Below, in pieces: positions 45,247 to 55,119 of a stretch of 64,000 nt of DNA. Both the position numbers and the translations under genes were made by a program. The DNA is from Microcoleus sp. FACHB-831 (GTDB taxonomy: Bacteria > Cyanobacteriota > Cyanobacteriia > Cyanobacteriales > FACHB-T130), in assembly GCF_014695585.1 (NCBI RefSeq), contig NZ_JACJON010000025.1:1-64000 (forward strand), in the 5' to 3' direction. Each line of letters starts with the position of its first letter. Within the stretch, counting starts at the first letter, position 1. The notes beneath the pieces were generated by a model that did not search any database, was not told where the DNA came from, and saw only the letters and a list, made by a program, of their open reading frames with translations.

Positions 45247-45825
45247 CTACGTTGTTAGCTGCACCATTGTGGTAACAGTTGTAATTTTTGGCTCTTGGCT
45301 TATTGTCTCAATTTTCCAGCCCAATTTAGCACTATAATCGTTTATCATACTGAGAAATCCTAACCGAGATTCTTCGCTTTTCTCCTCAGCACCTTTTTCC
45401 AATTGACGAAAATATAATTCCTCACTATCGGAATTTATTATTTCCTGAATAAAATCTATGAATTTCTCCAAAATTTGTTCGCTAACGCAATTGTTAGTAA
45501 CTAAGACTAATCTTTTATCAATTAGACACATACCCAATTGAATTGGATGTTTAACGCTTTTTTGATGAAATTTCATTGAATTTTCTAATAACTCATTAGC
45601 AATATAAGTAACCGCAGTTTTAATATGAAATTGCCTTTCATAAGATTTGATATCTTGCTCATTGACGGGGAATAAAGTTGCCCAATAATCCGTAATAAAA
45701 GCAATAGACAAATACCTTGTCTGCTTGCGCCGCTCAAGGGGAATAGAATGAACAAAAAAGTCGAACATAAAAAGCTTATTGTTGGCAAGTATCTCTTCTT
45801 GAAAATCTCCAAATATTTGATTCAT
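45247..45825 (-). CDS. ATP-binding anti-sigma-factor-like protein (Slr1658-like)
   Basis: A 192-residue protein resembling the GHKL-type ATPase of the Slr1658 family. It has AVTYIANELLENSMKFHQ, the N-box with Glu and Asn residues for ATP and Mg2+. The region RLGFLSMINDYSAKLGWKIE is the G2-like end. It would act as the kinase or sequestering partner of the STAS protein encoded 43 bp downstream. It lies 93 bp after the giant kinase-phosphatase gene, in the same transcription unit. Confidence 0.82.
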   Translation of the reverse strand: MNQIFGDFQEEILANNKLFMFDFFVHSIPLERRKQTRYLSIAFITDYWATLFPVNEQDIKSYERQFHIKTAVTYIANELLENSMKFHQKSVKHPIQLGMCLIDKRLVLVTNNCVSEQILEKFIDFIQEIINSDSEELYFRQLEKGAEEKSEESRLGFLSMINDYSAKLGWKIETISQEPKITTVTTMVQLTT

Positions 45826-45918
45826 GGCCCTTTAATTGTGTATTTTATGCGGAAAACTCTTCTTAAGAAACGGAATAGGCTTAGGAACAGATTTAGTTAT
45901 TCACTACTAACAAGCAAG

Positions 45919-48900
45919 CTACTTCTGCTTAAGCACCACCAAAGTAATATCATCAAAGACCTTTTGCTCCCCAATATGTTGTTTAACATCGTCAATTACC
46001 ACTTGTGTAATTTCCTGTGCTGAGCGATCGCAGTTGCACCTGACGATTTCACATAATCTCTCTAATCCGTATTGCTTTTGATTGATGTCAAACGCCTCTG
46101 TAACACCATCGGTGTATAACACCACTAGATCTCCTGAATTTAACTGCACCTGTTCAGAGGCGATGAAGTCGGCAATATCATCCTCCATTCCAATCGGAAA
46201 GCCCAGACTAATTGTATCAATCCGCTCAAGTTGGCCTCCTGCACGCACCACAATTACTTCCTCGTGTTGTCCGCTGATACTCAACATACCGTCAGCGTAG
46301 TCGAGAATGGAAAGACTTAAGTTTTTATAGGGATTGATGCGTTGAGCATTGCGATAAATCGTGCGGTTGAGAATATCCAAAAATTGCACCGGATCGGTTT
46401 GATTACTTTCTTGTAGGGTTCTAACGGCGGTTTGGGTCATTAGCATTAATACACCACTTTCTAACCCATGTCCGGTAACATCACCTATGCTAATCTTGAC
46501 TTTACCATCATGTTGCAGAACGTCGTAATAGTCGCCGCCCACTTCATCCGCTGGTTCCATAAAGCCAGCTATTTCTAACCCTTCAATTGCATCGACTTCT
46601 GACTGCTTGGGCAAGATCATCTGTTGCAGTCGCTTAGTTACTTCTAACTCAGCACTAAGGCGAATATTTTCCGCTTTGAGCTTATCGTTGAGGTCGCTAA
46701 TTTCTTCATTAGCTTGAGCCAGTTGAGCGGTGCGCTGTTTAACTTTGTCTTCTAGAGTTTGATAAAGTTGGGCATTTTCAATTGAGATAGCCGCTTGAGA
46801 CGATAATATTTTTACTACTTCCAAATGCTCGGGCGTAAAGGCTCCTGCGGTGAGATTATTTTCTAAATAAACAATACTGATGAGTTGACCTTGATTAATT
46901 AGCGGAACGCACAAGATAGATTTGCTCTGATGCTCTTTGATGTATGGAGCGTTGGTAAATTGGCCTTCAGAGGCGGCATCATTTAATACTACACTTTCCT
47001 GAGTTCGGACAACATAGTTTAATATTGCTGAGGGTACGCGGTTATCGATGGGAATTGACTGCAATACGGTGATGCGATCGCCATCTATTGAACCTTCAGC
47101 TTCTATCAGTAGTTCTGCCTGGCTTGCCAAAATCAAATATCCTTTTTGCGCTCCCGCATTTTCAATTAAAATATTCATCAAGCTAGATAGCAATCTCTCC
47201 AGCACAATTTCGCCAGAAATTGCCTGGGAAGCTTTGACAACTGTAGCAATATCTAGGGAGTAACGCGAACCAGTGGTTGTCAATCTTGTAGTATTTTTGG
47301 TGTCTTGAATTCCCGTACCAGTTGCAGTTAACAAGTGAGGATATCGCCTCTCTAAATCTTTTACCTTAGCCGTAGCACCCCATAGCTGATAGCAGTAACA
47401 AGCCTCCTGCATATAGGCTCTGGCACTCACTTTTCTCCCTTTAGATAAATAAAACTTGGCAGCTAGTTCGTAAGCGAGGGCGGCTTCATTAATATATTCG
47501 TGTTCTTTAGCAAGGGCAATAGCTTTCTCAAAATAGTCTATTGCTAAGGCATCTTTGCCAATAACTCGATATCGCTCTGCCTCCACCAATATATATTTAT
47601 GCAAGTGATTCATGGGGGCATGATGCGCCCATTTCTTCATCTTTTTCTGATTGGCTATAACTTTTGACATACGGTGTTTTTTGTCTAAATTTAGCGTATC
47701 TTTATATAAAGAGAGTTGAGCCAAAGAATCATAAAAATAGAAGTAGGGAACGGTGAATGTTGCGGTTGCACCATCTAGATACTGTTCGGCTTGAACTGCA
47801 TTTGATGCTGCTTCGCTATACTGCTCAAATAGATAACAAAGCAGTAGTTGATTGAGGTATACATAAAAAATTGATGTTCGCGCCTTAGCTTGAATTAGCA
47901 ACGGCAAGTCAGAGCGATTGTCGTAGGCATTTCCGATTAAACAGTAGGGGGTTTCAGCACGATCTAATAAGTTAAGAACAGCTTGGTGAAATGGCTTATG
48001 CATGCTAAGAGATTGTTCTTGGTTCAATTGAACCATAACCTCACTATACGCTGCCATTTGGGGTTCAAGTTCCGATAATTCCTGGCCACTCAGATACGCA
48101 TTGAAGCAATAAACTAAGGCTGCATAAGCAGCATACTCCAAATCTCCAGTTTCCAGGCCACTTTTGTAACCCTCTAACAAAGGTAGCAACGTTTCTTTAG
48201 CTGGTGTTTTCCAATGTCCGATAAAGCCATTGGTTATAAAGAGCGCTTTAGTTTTGAATTCTCTGGCATTAAATTGCTCCAGCAACCTCAACGCCAGCTG
48301 ACCAAATTCATAACCCGCTTCAATATCTCCTACAACTCCACACAAAATTAAGCCATAGATAGCGTAAGCATAGATAGACTCAGCGCTATTACCATGTTTG
48401 ACAGACAGAATCACCTGCTTAAACGCAATTAAGGGTAGAAATGTAGGTGCAGCAATAAAGGCTGGTGAAACTATTCTCGATAGGATACGCAGCGCTGCTA
48501 ATTTGTAAGGAGCGCTCATCTGGCGTAGATTCGCTAAGTCTGAAATCCGTTTAACTGCTAATACTGACTTGGTTTCTACTAATCCCATCAAGATATTCAG
48601 ATTGTTAGGCTTTTGGGGTAGTTTCACCCTCAACTGCCTCAAAATTTCCACTCCTGCATCAACTGCCTGCTCTAGCTTTGTCTGGGCAATTAGGGCAAGA
48701 ATTTTTACTTCAATAACTTTCACTTTGTCTAGGACTGTTTTTGCTCTTTGCAGCACGATTTGAACTAAACTCTCCATCTGCTCAAAGCCACCACTAAGGT
48801 ACGCCGCCTCTGCTGCTTCTACATAGAGTGTCAATGTCAAGTCATACTGCGTCTGCCAGCCTTTTTCCCCCAACAATTTTATGCCAACTTGCAAGTAATT

Positions 48901-51228
48901 TAAGGCTGGCTCATATGCTGCCGATGCTTTCGCTTTCTTGCCAGCTATGAGATTTAACTGAGCCAATTCATCTCTTTCTGACTGAATAGAAATGAGTTCA
49001 ATCCCAAAATTTAGTTGATTAACAATATCAAAAATTTTTTCTTCTCGATGGTCGTAAGAAGTATTTTGCAGGAGCAGTTGCCCAATTTTTCGATGGATGA
49101 GTGGCTTGTCCTGTTCGGGAATCAGCGAATAAGATGCCTGCTGAATTCTGTCATGAACAAATTTGTATTCGGGTAATGGGTAATTGGTGGGTGTTAATGT
49201 GTTATCGTTGGATTCTTGCTCGCTCAGAGCTACTTCTAAATCACTCCTATTACCTGGGGACATAACTAAACCTTCGGCAACCGCTGCGTGCAAGTCATTA
49301 ACCATTTCTCGCAGGGATTTTTCACGATGGGTTGCTAGCATTTGCAAATCAAACTGATTGCCCATGCAGGCTGCTAGCTTTAAGATCTGTTGTGTATTCT
49401 CTGGCAGCTTTTGAATCTTTAGGGTCATCAGCTCGACAATGTTATCAGTGAATCCCCGCGCTTTAATTTGATCTAAATCCCACTGCCACCTAAGAGTCTG
49501 AGAGTCAAACTCTAACAATTTTTCGGTATAAAGGGATTTGAGAAACTCATTCATAAAGAAGGGATTGCCGCCTGTTTTAAAAAGCACTAATTCGGCTAAG
49601 GGCTGGGCACTTTCTTCAGAACAGTTGAGAGTATCTGCAATTAGGTGAGTAATGGTGGATAAAGCCAAAGGAAGCAGAGAAATTCGCTCGACAATTGCTC
49701 TGTTTTTGCTAATTTCCTCTATTGTCAACATTAACGGATGAGCCGAAGAAACTTCATTATCTCGATACGCGCCAATTAAAAATAGTCCTTGGTACGAAGC
49801 GTTCATCAGCAGTTGCATAAGCTTCAGAGATGCGCCATCTGCCCACTGTAAGTCGTCCAGAAATATCGCCAATGGGTGTTCTGGGTTGGTAAAGATTTTG
49901 ATGAAGTTCTGGAACACTAAATTAAAGCGATTCTGGATTTCTGTCGGGTTAAGTTCTGGTACCGGGGGTTGCTTGCCGATAATTAATTCCACTTCAGGAA
50001 TTACGTCAATAATGACTTGACCATTTATCCCCAAAGCGGCTACAAGTTTCTCCCGCCACCCTTTAAGCTGTTCTTCACTTTCCGTTAAAAGTTGTTTGAC
50101 TAATCCTTGAAAAGCGTTAACAACGGCACTATAAGGAATGTTGCGTTGATACTGATCAAATTTTCCTGAAATGAAATACCCACGCTTTTGGGTAATAGGT
50201 TTATACAGCTCTTGCACCAAAGCTGACTTGCCGATGCCAGAATAACCAGCAATCAGCATCAGTTCGCTTTTGCCCGAAGTCACGCGCTCAAAAGCGCTTA
50301 GTAAAGTGTCAATTTCTCGCTCTCTTCCATAGAGCTTTTGAGGAATTTGAAATTTATTGGAAATATCTTGAGAGGCGAGAGCAAAGTCATCAATTTTGCC
50401 TTTTGCCTGTAACTGATTCAGGCATTCTTCCAAATCAGCTCTTATTCCATAGGCATTTTGATATCGCTCCTCCGCCGTCTTTGCCATTAATTTCATAACA
50501 ATGTCTGAAACGGCTAAGGGAATCTCTGGATTAACTTGGTGGGGGGTGAGAGGCTGTTTAGCAATATGACAATGCACTAACTCTAAAGCATCGGTAGTTT
50601 CAAACGGTAGCCGTCCGGTAAGCAATTCATAGAAGGTGACGCCGAGGGAATAAAAGTCGGTGCGGTAATCAAGAGTTCGGTTCATCCGTCCCGTTTGCTC
50701 CGGTGACATATAGGCTAAAGTGCCTTCTAAAAGATTGGGATTTTTCAGTGTAGGATTTTCGCGAGTAAATACTGTAGAAATTCCAAAATCAATGATTTTG
50801 AGAATCCCTGTTTCTAGGTTAAATACTATGTTGGCGGGGTTGATATCTTTGTGGATAATATTGGCAGTATGAATATGGCTCAAAGTTTCAGCCGTTTTGA
50901 TAGCAATACTAAGAAACTCCTTTAGCGCCAAAGGTTGCCCATCTATTAATTGCTTTAAAGATGACGCGCCAAAATCTTCAAGGATGATGACTAAAGTTCT
51001 CTGATAGGGTTCTAAGCTATACGCTTTAACTACTCCATCCAGATTCAGATTGCGTGCGATCGCATATTCCTGTTTATATCGATTAAGTTCATTCGGCGTG
51101 GGATAATCTTGTTTGAGAAGCTTAAGGATAACAGCTTGCTTATCCTCCTGTCGGATGCCCCGATAAACTATTGAATTGCTGCTTTCATAGATTTGCCTGA
51201 GAATCTGGTAGCCGTCAATCTGAAGCAT
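45919..51228 (-). CDS. Trifunctional Ser/Thr kinase - AAA ATPase - SpoIIE phosphatase
   Basis: A 1769-residue signalling protein. Ser/Thr kinase (residues about 8-270: Lys36, HKDINPAN 126-133, DFG 147-149) with HKD in place of HRD. AAA-type ATPase (P-loop GYSGIGKS 328-335, Walker B LAIFLDDLQWAD). A long TPR-like helical region (about 740-1300), GAF (about 1350-1500), coiled coil and a PP2C/SpoIIE domain (about 1555-1769: GGDYYDVL, GDVTGHGLESG, LYTDGVTEAFD metal Asp residues) follow. The kinase and phosphatase could oppose each other, and the phosphatase probably acts on the downstream STAS protein. It is first gene of the operon. Confidence 0.93.
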   Translation of the reverse strand: MLQIDGYQILRQIYESSNSIVYRGIRQEDKQAVILKLLKQDYPTPNELNRYKQEYAIARNLNLDGVVKAYSLEPYQRTLVIILEDFGASSLKQLIDGQPLALKEFLSIAIKTAETLSHIHTANIIHKDINPANIVFNLETGILKIIDFGISTVFTRENPTLKNPNLLEGTLAYMSPEQTGRMNRTLDYRTDFYSLGVTFYELLTGRLPFETTDALELVHCHIAKQPLTPHQVNPEIPLAVSDIVMKLMAKTAEERYQNAYGIRADLEECLNQLQAKGKIDDFALASQDISNKFQIPQKLYGREREIDTLLSAFERVTSGKSELMLIAGYSGIGKSALVQELYKPITQKRGYFISGKFDQYQRNIPYSAVVNAFQGLVKQLLTESEEQLKGWREKLVAALGINGQVIIDVIPEVELIIGKQPPVPELNPTEIQNRFNLVFQNFIKIFTNPEHPLAIFLDDLQWADGASLKLMQLLMNASYQGLFLIGAYRDNEVSSAHPLMLTIEEISKNRAIVERISLLPLALSTITHLIADTLNCSEESAQPLAELVLFKTGGNPFFMNEFLKSLYTEKLLEFDSQTLRWQWDLDQIKARGFTDNIVELMTLKIQKLPENTQQILKLAACMGNQFDLQMLATHREKSLREMVNDLHAAVAEGLVMSPGNRSDLEVALSEQESNDNTLTPTNYPLPEYKFVHDRIQQASYSLIPEQDKPLIHRKIGQLLLQNTSYDHREEKIFDIVNQLNFGIELISIQSERDELAQLNLIAGKKAKASAAYEPALNYLQVGIKLLGEKGWQTQYDLTLTLYVEAAEAAYLSGGFEQMESLVQIVLQRAKTVLDKVKVIEVKILALIAQTKLEQAVDAGVEILRQLRVKLPQKPNNLNILMGLVETKSVLAVKRISDLANLRQMSAPYKLAALRILSRIVSPAFIAAPTFLPLIAFKQVILSVKHGNSAESIYAYAIYGLILCGVVGDIEAGYEFGQLALRLLEQFNAREFKTKALFITNGFIGHWKTPAKETLLPLLEGYKSGLETGDLEYAAYAALVYCFNAYLSGQELSELEPQMAAYSEVMVQLNQEQSLSMHKPFHQAVLNLLDRAETPYCLIGNAYDNRSDLPLLIQAKARTSIFYVYLNQLLLCYLFEQYSEAASNAVQAEQYLDGATATFTVPYFYFYDSLAQLSLYKDTLNLDKKHRMSKVIANQKKMKKWAHHAPMNHLHKYILVEAERYRVIGKDALAIDYFEKAIALAKEHEYINEAALAYELAAKFYLSKGRKVSARAYMQEACYCYQLWGATAKVKDLERRYPHLLTATGTGIQDTKNTTRLTTTGSRYSLDIATVVKASQAISGEIVLERLLSSLMNILIENAGAQKGYLILASQAELLIEAEGSIDGDRITVLQSIPIDNRVPSAILNYVVRTQESVVLNDAASEGQFTNAPYIKEHQSKSILCVPLINQGQLISIVYLENNLTAGAFTPEHLEVVKILSSQAAISIENAQLYQTLEDKVKQRTAQLAQANEEISDLNDKLKAENIRLSAELEVTKRLQQMILPKQSEVDAIEGLEIAGFMEPADEVGGDYYDVLQHDGKVKISIGDVTGHGLESGVLMLMTQTAVRTLQESNQTDPVQFLDILNRTIYRNAQRINPYKNLSLSILDYADGMLSISGQHEEVIVVRAGGQLERIDTISLGFPIGMEDDIADFIASEQVQLNSGDLVVLYTDGVTEAFDINQKQYGLERLCEIVRCNCDRSAQEITQVVIDDVKQHIGEQKVFDDITLVVLKQK

Positions 51229-52083
51229 TTTTGGTTTTTCTAAAGTAGGAGGTTAAGTAAAGATTGAAATGATAGGCGATCGCGTTTTGAGCAAAGATAT
51301 CTATTATCCCTGCTTATCTAATTTTTTGTATTGAGCGCTCCAGTTAACCAATTCAGTTAATATTGCACTCATCAGAAAATTTTTTAATTCAAGAAGTGGA
51401 GAAGCAACCTGCGCTTCCATTGGAAGCGCAAGTTAAAATTAATACCTTCTTAGATGCACCAATAGCTAAACATCCTAGCAACCGCTAGCAGCTAGGTATG
51501 TAGTTAAATATAGATTAAGATAACATCCAAAGCGCTGCTGACAAAGCCTAGATTAGAATTCACACTAACCTACCTATAGTATTTCACCGATATAGCATCT
51601 AGTTTCAGTGCATCCCCTTTCTTATTTCAGGTTGCTACTGCATCTTTTCAGAGAGGAGTTTTGCTGATTTTTCTATTGTCATTACTATAAAAAGTAGGAG
51701 AAATAGGAGCGGCCATCATGGGTATAGCAATTTTTAAATAAAATCTGTACTTGAAAAGACATTTGTATTGGTTTTATTGGGAATTAATCTTTTAGATATA
51801 ATCAAGCGAATATGGCGGAAATAATTACACTAACTCAATTAAAAAATATCCTATTGTAGGTTGTGTTGAGAGACCAGATCCGCCATTGGCAAAAGTTAAA
51901 TGTGTTTTGCCAACTTCCTACACAATCTGTTGTTCGATAACTTATTGCTTGCAAGCCATCACTAACTAGAATCACCTTTTCCCCACTATGAATCTTATAT
52001 TTTGCTAAGACTAATTAACCCATTCTTCTGCAAAAAAGCAAAAAATTATCCATAGTTCGCCGCGCCTTGCCGTGTTAAGTGCG
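51229..52083. other. Gene-free region
   Basis: About 855 bases between two minus-strand signalling genes. It contains the perfect 21-bp palindrome at 51410-51430, T-rich tracts near 51660 and no ORF of note. Promoters for the kinase-phosphatase operon must lie in the first 150 bases. Confidence 0.45.
51410..51430. repeat. Perfect palindrome
   Basis: TGCGCTTCCA, T, TGGAAGCGCA: 10-bp arms with a 1-nt centre. It is symmetrical enough for a dimeric regulator. It is 180 bp upstream of the giant kinase-phosphatase start. Confidence 0.6.
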
Positions 52084-54666
52084 TTATTGCTTGTGCTTTA
52101 TAGGAATTTCAATTGTAAACTCAGTTCCTTTGCTTAATTCACTCTGACAATACAACTTACCGACGTGTTTTTCTACTACGATTTCGTGGCTGATAGATAA
52201 CCCCAATCCGGTTCCTTTACCTATCGGCTTTGTCGTAAAAAACGGGTCAAATAGCCGACGGCGTACTTCCTCTTTCATCCCAGAACCATTATCTGCAATC
52301 TTAATAGCTACCGTAGCGCCTTCTATCACTTCAGTACGAATCTGGATGCAAGGTGCAGTTTGGGTGGAGCCTATGGACTCCTCTAAAGCATCAAGTGCAT
52401 TGCTAATGAGATTCATAAACACCTGATTAATCTGTCCGGGATTGCACTCAACTAAAGGGAGTTTGCCATAATCTTTAATCAGCACGATCGCGGGATGTTC
52501 GGGTTTGGCCTTAATACGATTTTGCAGCATCAGCAACGTACTGTCTAAACCTTCGTGAATATCAACAACTTTCATCGCTGCTTCGTCGCTGCGCGAGAAG
52601 TTACGCAGCGACAGTACAATTTCGCTAATACGCTCAGCTCCCACTTTCATAGACGAAAGCAATTTAGGCAAATCTTTAACAAGGAAATCTAAGTCAATTG
52701 CCTGTATTTCATCCTCGATCTCTGGTGTCGAATGGGGGTACTGTTGTTGATAAAGTTGCAACAAACCTAAAAGGTCAGATGTATATTGACTAGCGTGGGT
52801 GATATTGCCGTAAATAAAGTTTACTGGGTTATTAATTTCGTGCGCTACTCCGGCCAATAATTGGCCTAAAGATGACATTTTCTCGCTGTGAACGAGTTGC
52901 AGATGCGTTTGTTTCAGATCTTGCAGAGCTTGTTGCAGTTCGGTTGCTTGTTCTTTGAGTTGAGCTTCCGCGTGCTTGGCAATAGTAATGTCTTGCGCCA
53001 CTATCATCCCAGCAAAAACCTCTCCCCGATCGTTTTTTACGGGTATAGCATGCACCTGATAAATTATCTCACCGCACGCTTGTTCAAAGACTGTTGCTTT
53101 TCCTGCTAGTGCTGCACGATAATAAGGCTCGACTTGAGCATAACAGTCTGGCGGAAAAACTTCCTGTATTGTCTTTCCTTCTAATAATTGTTTTGAAAGG
53201 CCGACTTCCGCTAAACCCATTCCTTCTGCAATCGTAAAGCGCAAATCTAAGTCAAATAAAAATACGGCACCGTTAGGGAAATTCTTAGCAAGGGTGCGAT
53301 ACAGGTCTTCCTGTTTTTGTCTTTCTTCCTCAGCCAGCTTTCGTTCTGCGATTTCCTGTTGCAGTTGCAAATTAGCGTTTGTGAGGGCGGCAGTCCTTAG
53401 CGATACAATTTCTTCTAGGCGTTGCTGGTAATGCTGTAAAACTGACTCGACTAGCTTGCGATCGCTAATATCTACGATTAACCCATCCCAAAGTATATCC
53501 CCGTTTGCTTGTCTTTCCGGACGAGAAGCTCCTTGAATCCACTTGATCTTTCCAGATGGCAAAACGATTTTTCCTTCCCAATTCCAAGGCATCATTGTTT
53601 TACAAGAAACCTCTATGGATTGCTGCAATGATTGCAGGTGATCGGGATGAATTCGTTCCCACATCAAGTTACTATTTTGCTGAATCTCCTCTGGCTCTAA
53701 TTCGTATAATTCACGACACCCGGAACTAACATAAACAAACGAACTGGAACCATCTGGATGGCGTAAAAACTGATAAATAACTCCCGGCACATTCGCTGCC
53801 AATTTTTGAAACTTTTGTTCGCTGTCTTCCAGGGCTTCCTGTATTTGCTTGCGATCGCTCTTGTCTCGAATTGTAACAACTACTGCTTCAATTCCCCCAT
53901 CGTTGCTGGCAACTGGACTTAGCAAATACTCTGAGTGCGCGGTTCCATCAACGGTTAGAAAATCGATTTCACCTTTTATTGCTTTGCCTCGCTTAAACAC
54001 CGCTTCCATATCTGTTTTTAAGCCGTCTGTAAGGCGATAGGAGAAATTTAGCTCTTGCCAATTTTTCCCTAGTATTTCATGTTTCGCTAACCCAAAAGCA
54101 GCTGCACCTGAAGAGTTGACATAGATGTATTTCCCAGCGCGATCGCATACATAAATATAGTCTGGTAATGCCGAAAGTATGCTGTCGAAAATTTGTGTTT
54201 GCTGCTCAATCTCTGCCTGCATCAGATGGCGAGACGTGACATTTTCGACTAAAGCCATGACATACTGCGGTTTACCTTTCGCATTCCGCACCAGAGAAAC
54301 GGTCAAATTTGCCCACAACCACTGACCTTCTCGACAGCAAAAACGCTTTTCAACTTGGTAGGAATCTCTCTCTCCCACCACAACTTCTCGGTATAGTTTT
54401 TTATCCGCGATCGCTTCTTCTTTTGAGATAAACTCGCCTAAACATCGTCCCTGCATCTCAATAGCGCTGTAACCTAGCCACTGCGCTAAAGTCGGGTTTA
54501 CCTCCACTATTGTTAAATCTACGTCCAGAACCACGATCCCCATTGTGGCGTTGTTAAATACTGCCTGCAAAAGCTGCTCGCCTTCTTCGCATACTTGAGT
54601 TTCTAGATCTTGACGTGTCGTTGTTTTGACTAGAAACTGAGAGGTTTGCGAACTGTTCGGTATCAC
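52084..54666 (-). CDS. Multi-PAS sensor histidine kinase
   Basis: An 860-residue histidine kinase. Four PAS domains cover about residues 25-140, 155-270, 275-410 and 455-580. The H-box is [18 protein letters not shown] (about 608), then N-box NQVFMNLISNALDAL and G-boxes IADNGSGM and [19 protein letters not shown]. No transmembrane helix, so it is cytoplasmic. Start at GTG 54666 was chosen because AGGA lies 8 nt upstream; a TTG at 54687 is alternative. No response regulator gene is adjacent. The kinase core is closely similar to that at 59728. Confidence 0.9.
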   Translation of the reverse strand: MIPNSSQTSQFLVKTTTRQDLETQVCEEGEQLLQAVFNNATMGIVVLDVDLTIVEVNPTLAQWLGYSAIEMQGRCLGEFISKEEAIADKKLYREVVVGERDSYQVEKRFCCREGQWLWANLTVSLVRNAKGKPQYVMALVENVTSRHLMQAEIEQQTQIFDSILSALPDYIYVCDRAGKYIYVNSSGAAAFGLAKHEILGKNWQELNFSYRLTDGLKTDMEAVFKRGKAIKGEIDFLTVDGTAHSEYLLSPVASNDGGIEAVVVTIRDKSDRKQIQEALEDSEQKFQKLAANVPGVIYQFLRHPDGSSSFVYVSSGCRELYELEPEEIQQNSNLMWERIHPDHLQSLQQSIEVSCKTMMPWNWEGKIVLPSGKIKWIQGASRPERQANGDILWDGLIVDISDRKLVESVLQHYQQRLEEIVSLRTAALTNANLQLQQEIAERKLAEEERQKQEDLYRTLAKNFPNGAVFLFDLDLRFTIAEGMGLAEVGLSKQLLEGKTIQEVFPPDCYAQVEPYYRAALAGKATVFEQACGEIIYQVHAIPVKNDRGEVFAGMIVAQDITIAKHAEAQLKEQATELQQALQDLKQTHLQLVHSEKMSSLGQLLAGVAHEINNPVNFIYGNITHASQYTSDLLGLLQLYQQQYPHSTPEIEDEIQAIDLDFLVKDLPKLLSSMKVGAERISEIVLSLRNFSRSDEAAMKVVDIHEGLDSTLLMLQNRIKAKPEHPAIVLIKDYGKLPLVECNPGQINQVFMNLISNALDALEESIGSTQTAPCIQIRTEVIEGATVAIKIADNGSGMKEEVRRRLFDPFFTTKPIGKGTGLGLSISHEIVVEKHVGKLYCQSELSKGTEFTIEIPIKHKQ

Positions 54667-54687
54667 TGCTTCTTTCCTAAGACACAA

Positions 54688-55110
54688 GGGGATTATCTGG
54701 TAAATTTACTTAGTTCCTTTTAGTTTTAACATCTAGCCTAAGTAATATTTCTTATATATACGAAAGACATATTTTCTGACCCATGCTGGTATAAATGCAT
54801 ACTGCGAATAGAGCAACCTGTCATGCGATCGCGCGTCTACCTTGTAGTGTATAAATACTTAAATTTTTCCAAATATCAGGTAATTGCCAGCAAGTTCGCT
54901 CTAAAAAGTGAAAAATACTACTTTATCCAAATTTTAAATAAGCTTCTTACACAGCGCCTTTTTAAAGATTCAGTAAAAATAAGCCATTAAGCTGTACAGC
55001 ATAACGGAAAATACTGAGAAGAGGGAGAATAATCGACACCGCCTACCTGGAACGGTTAACAAAGCGCCGTGCCGTATTCCCCTTCTGCAAGAGCCTGTAG
55101 CAATTGAGGG
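54688..55110. other. Intergenic region between divergent genes
   Basis: About 420 bases, A/T-rich, with no supported ORF. It holds promoters for the histidine kinase and the HAF-repeat gene. Confidence 0.4.
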
Positions 55111-55119
55111 ATGTACGCC

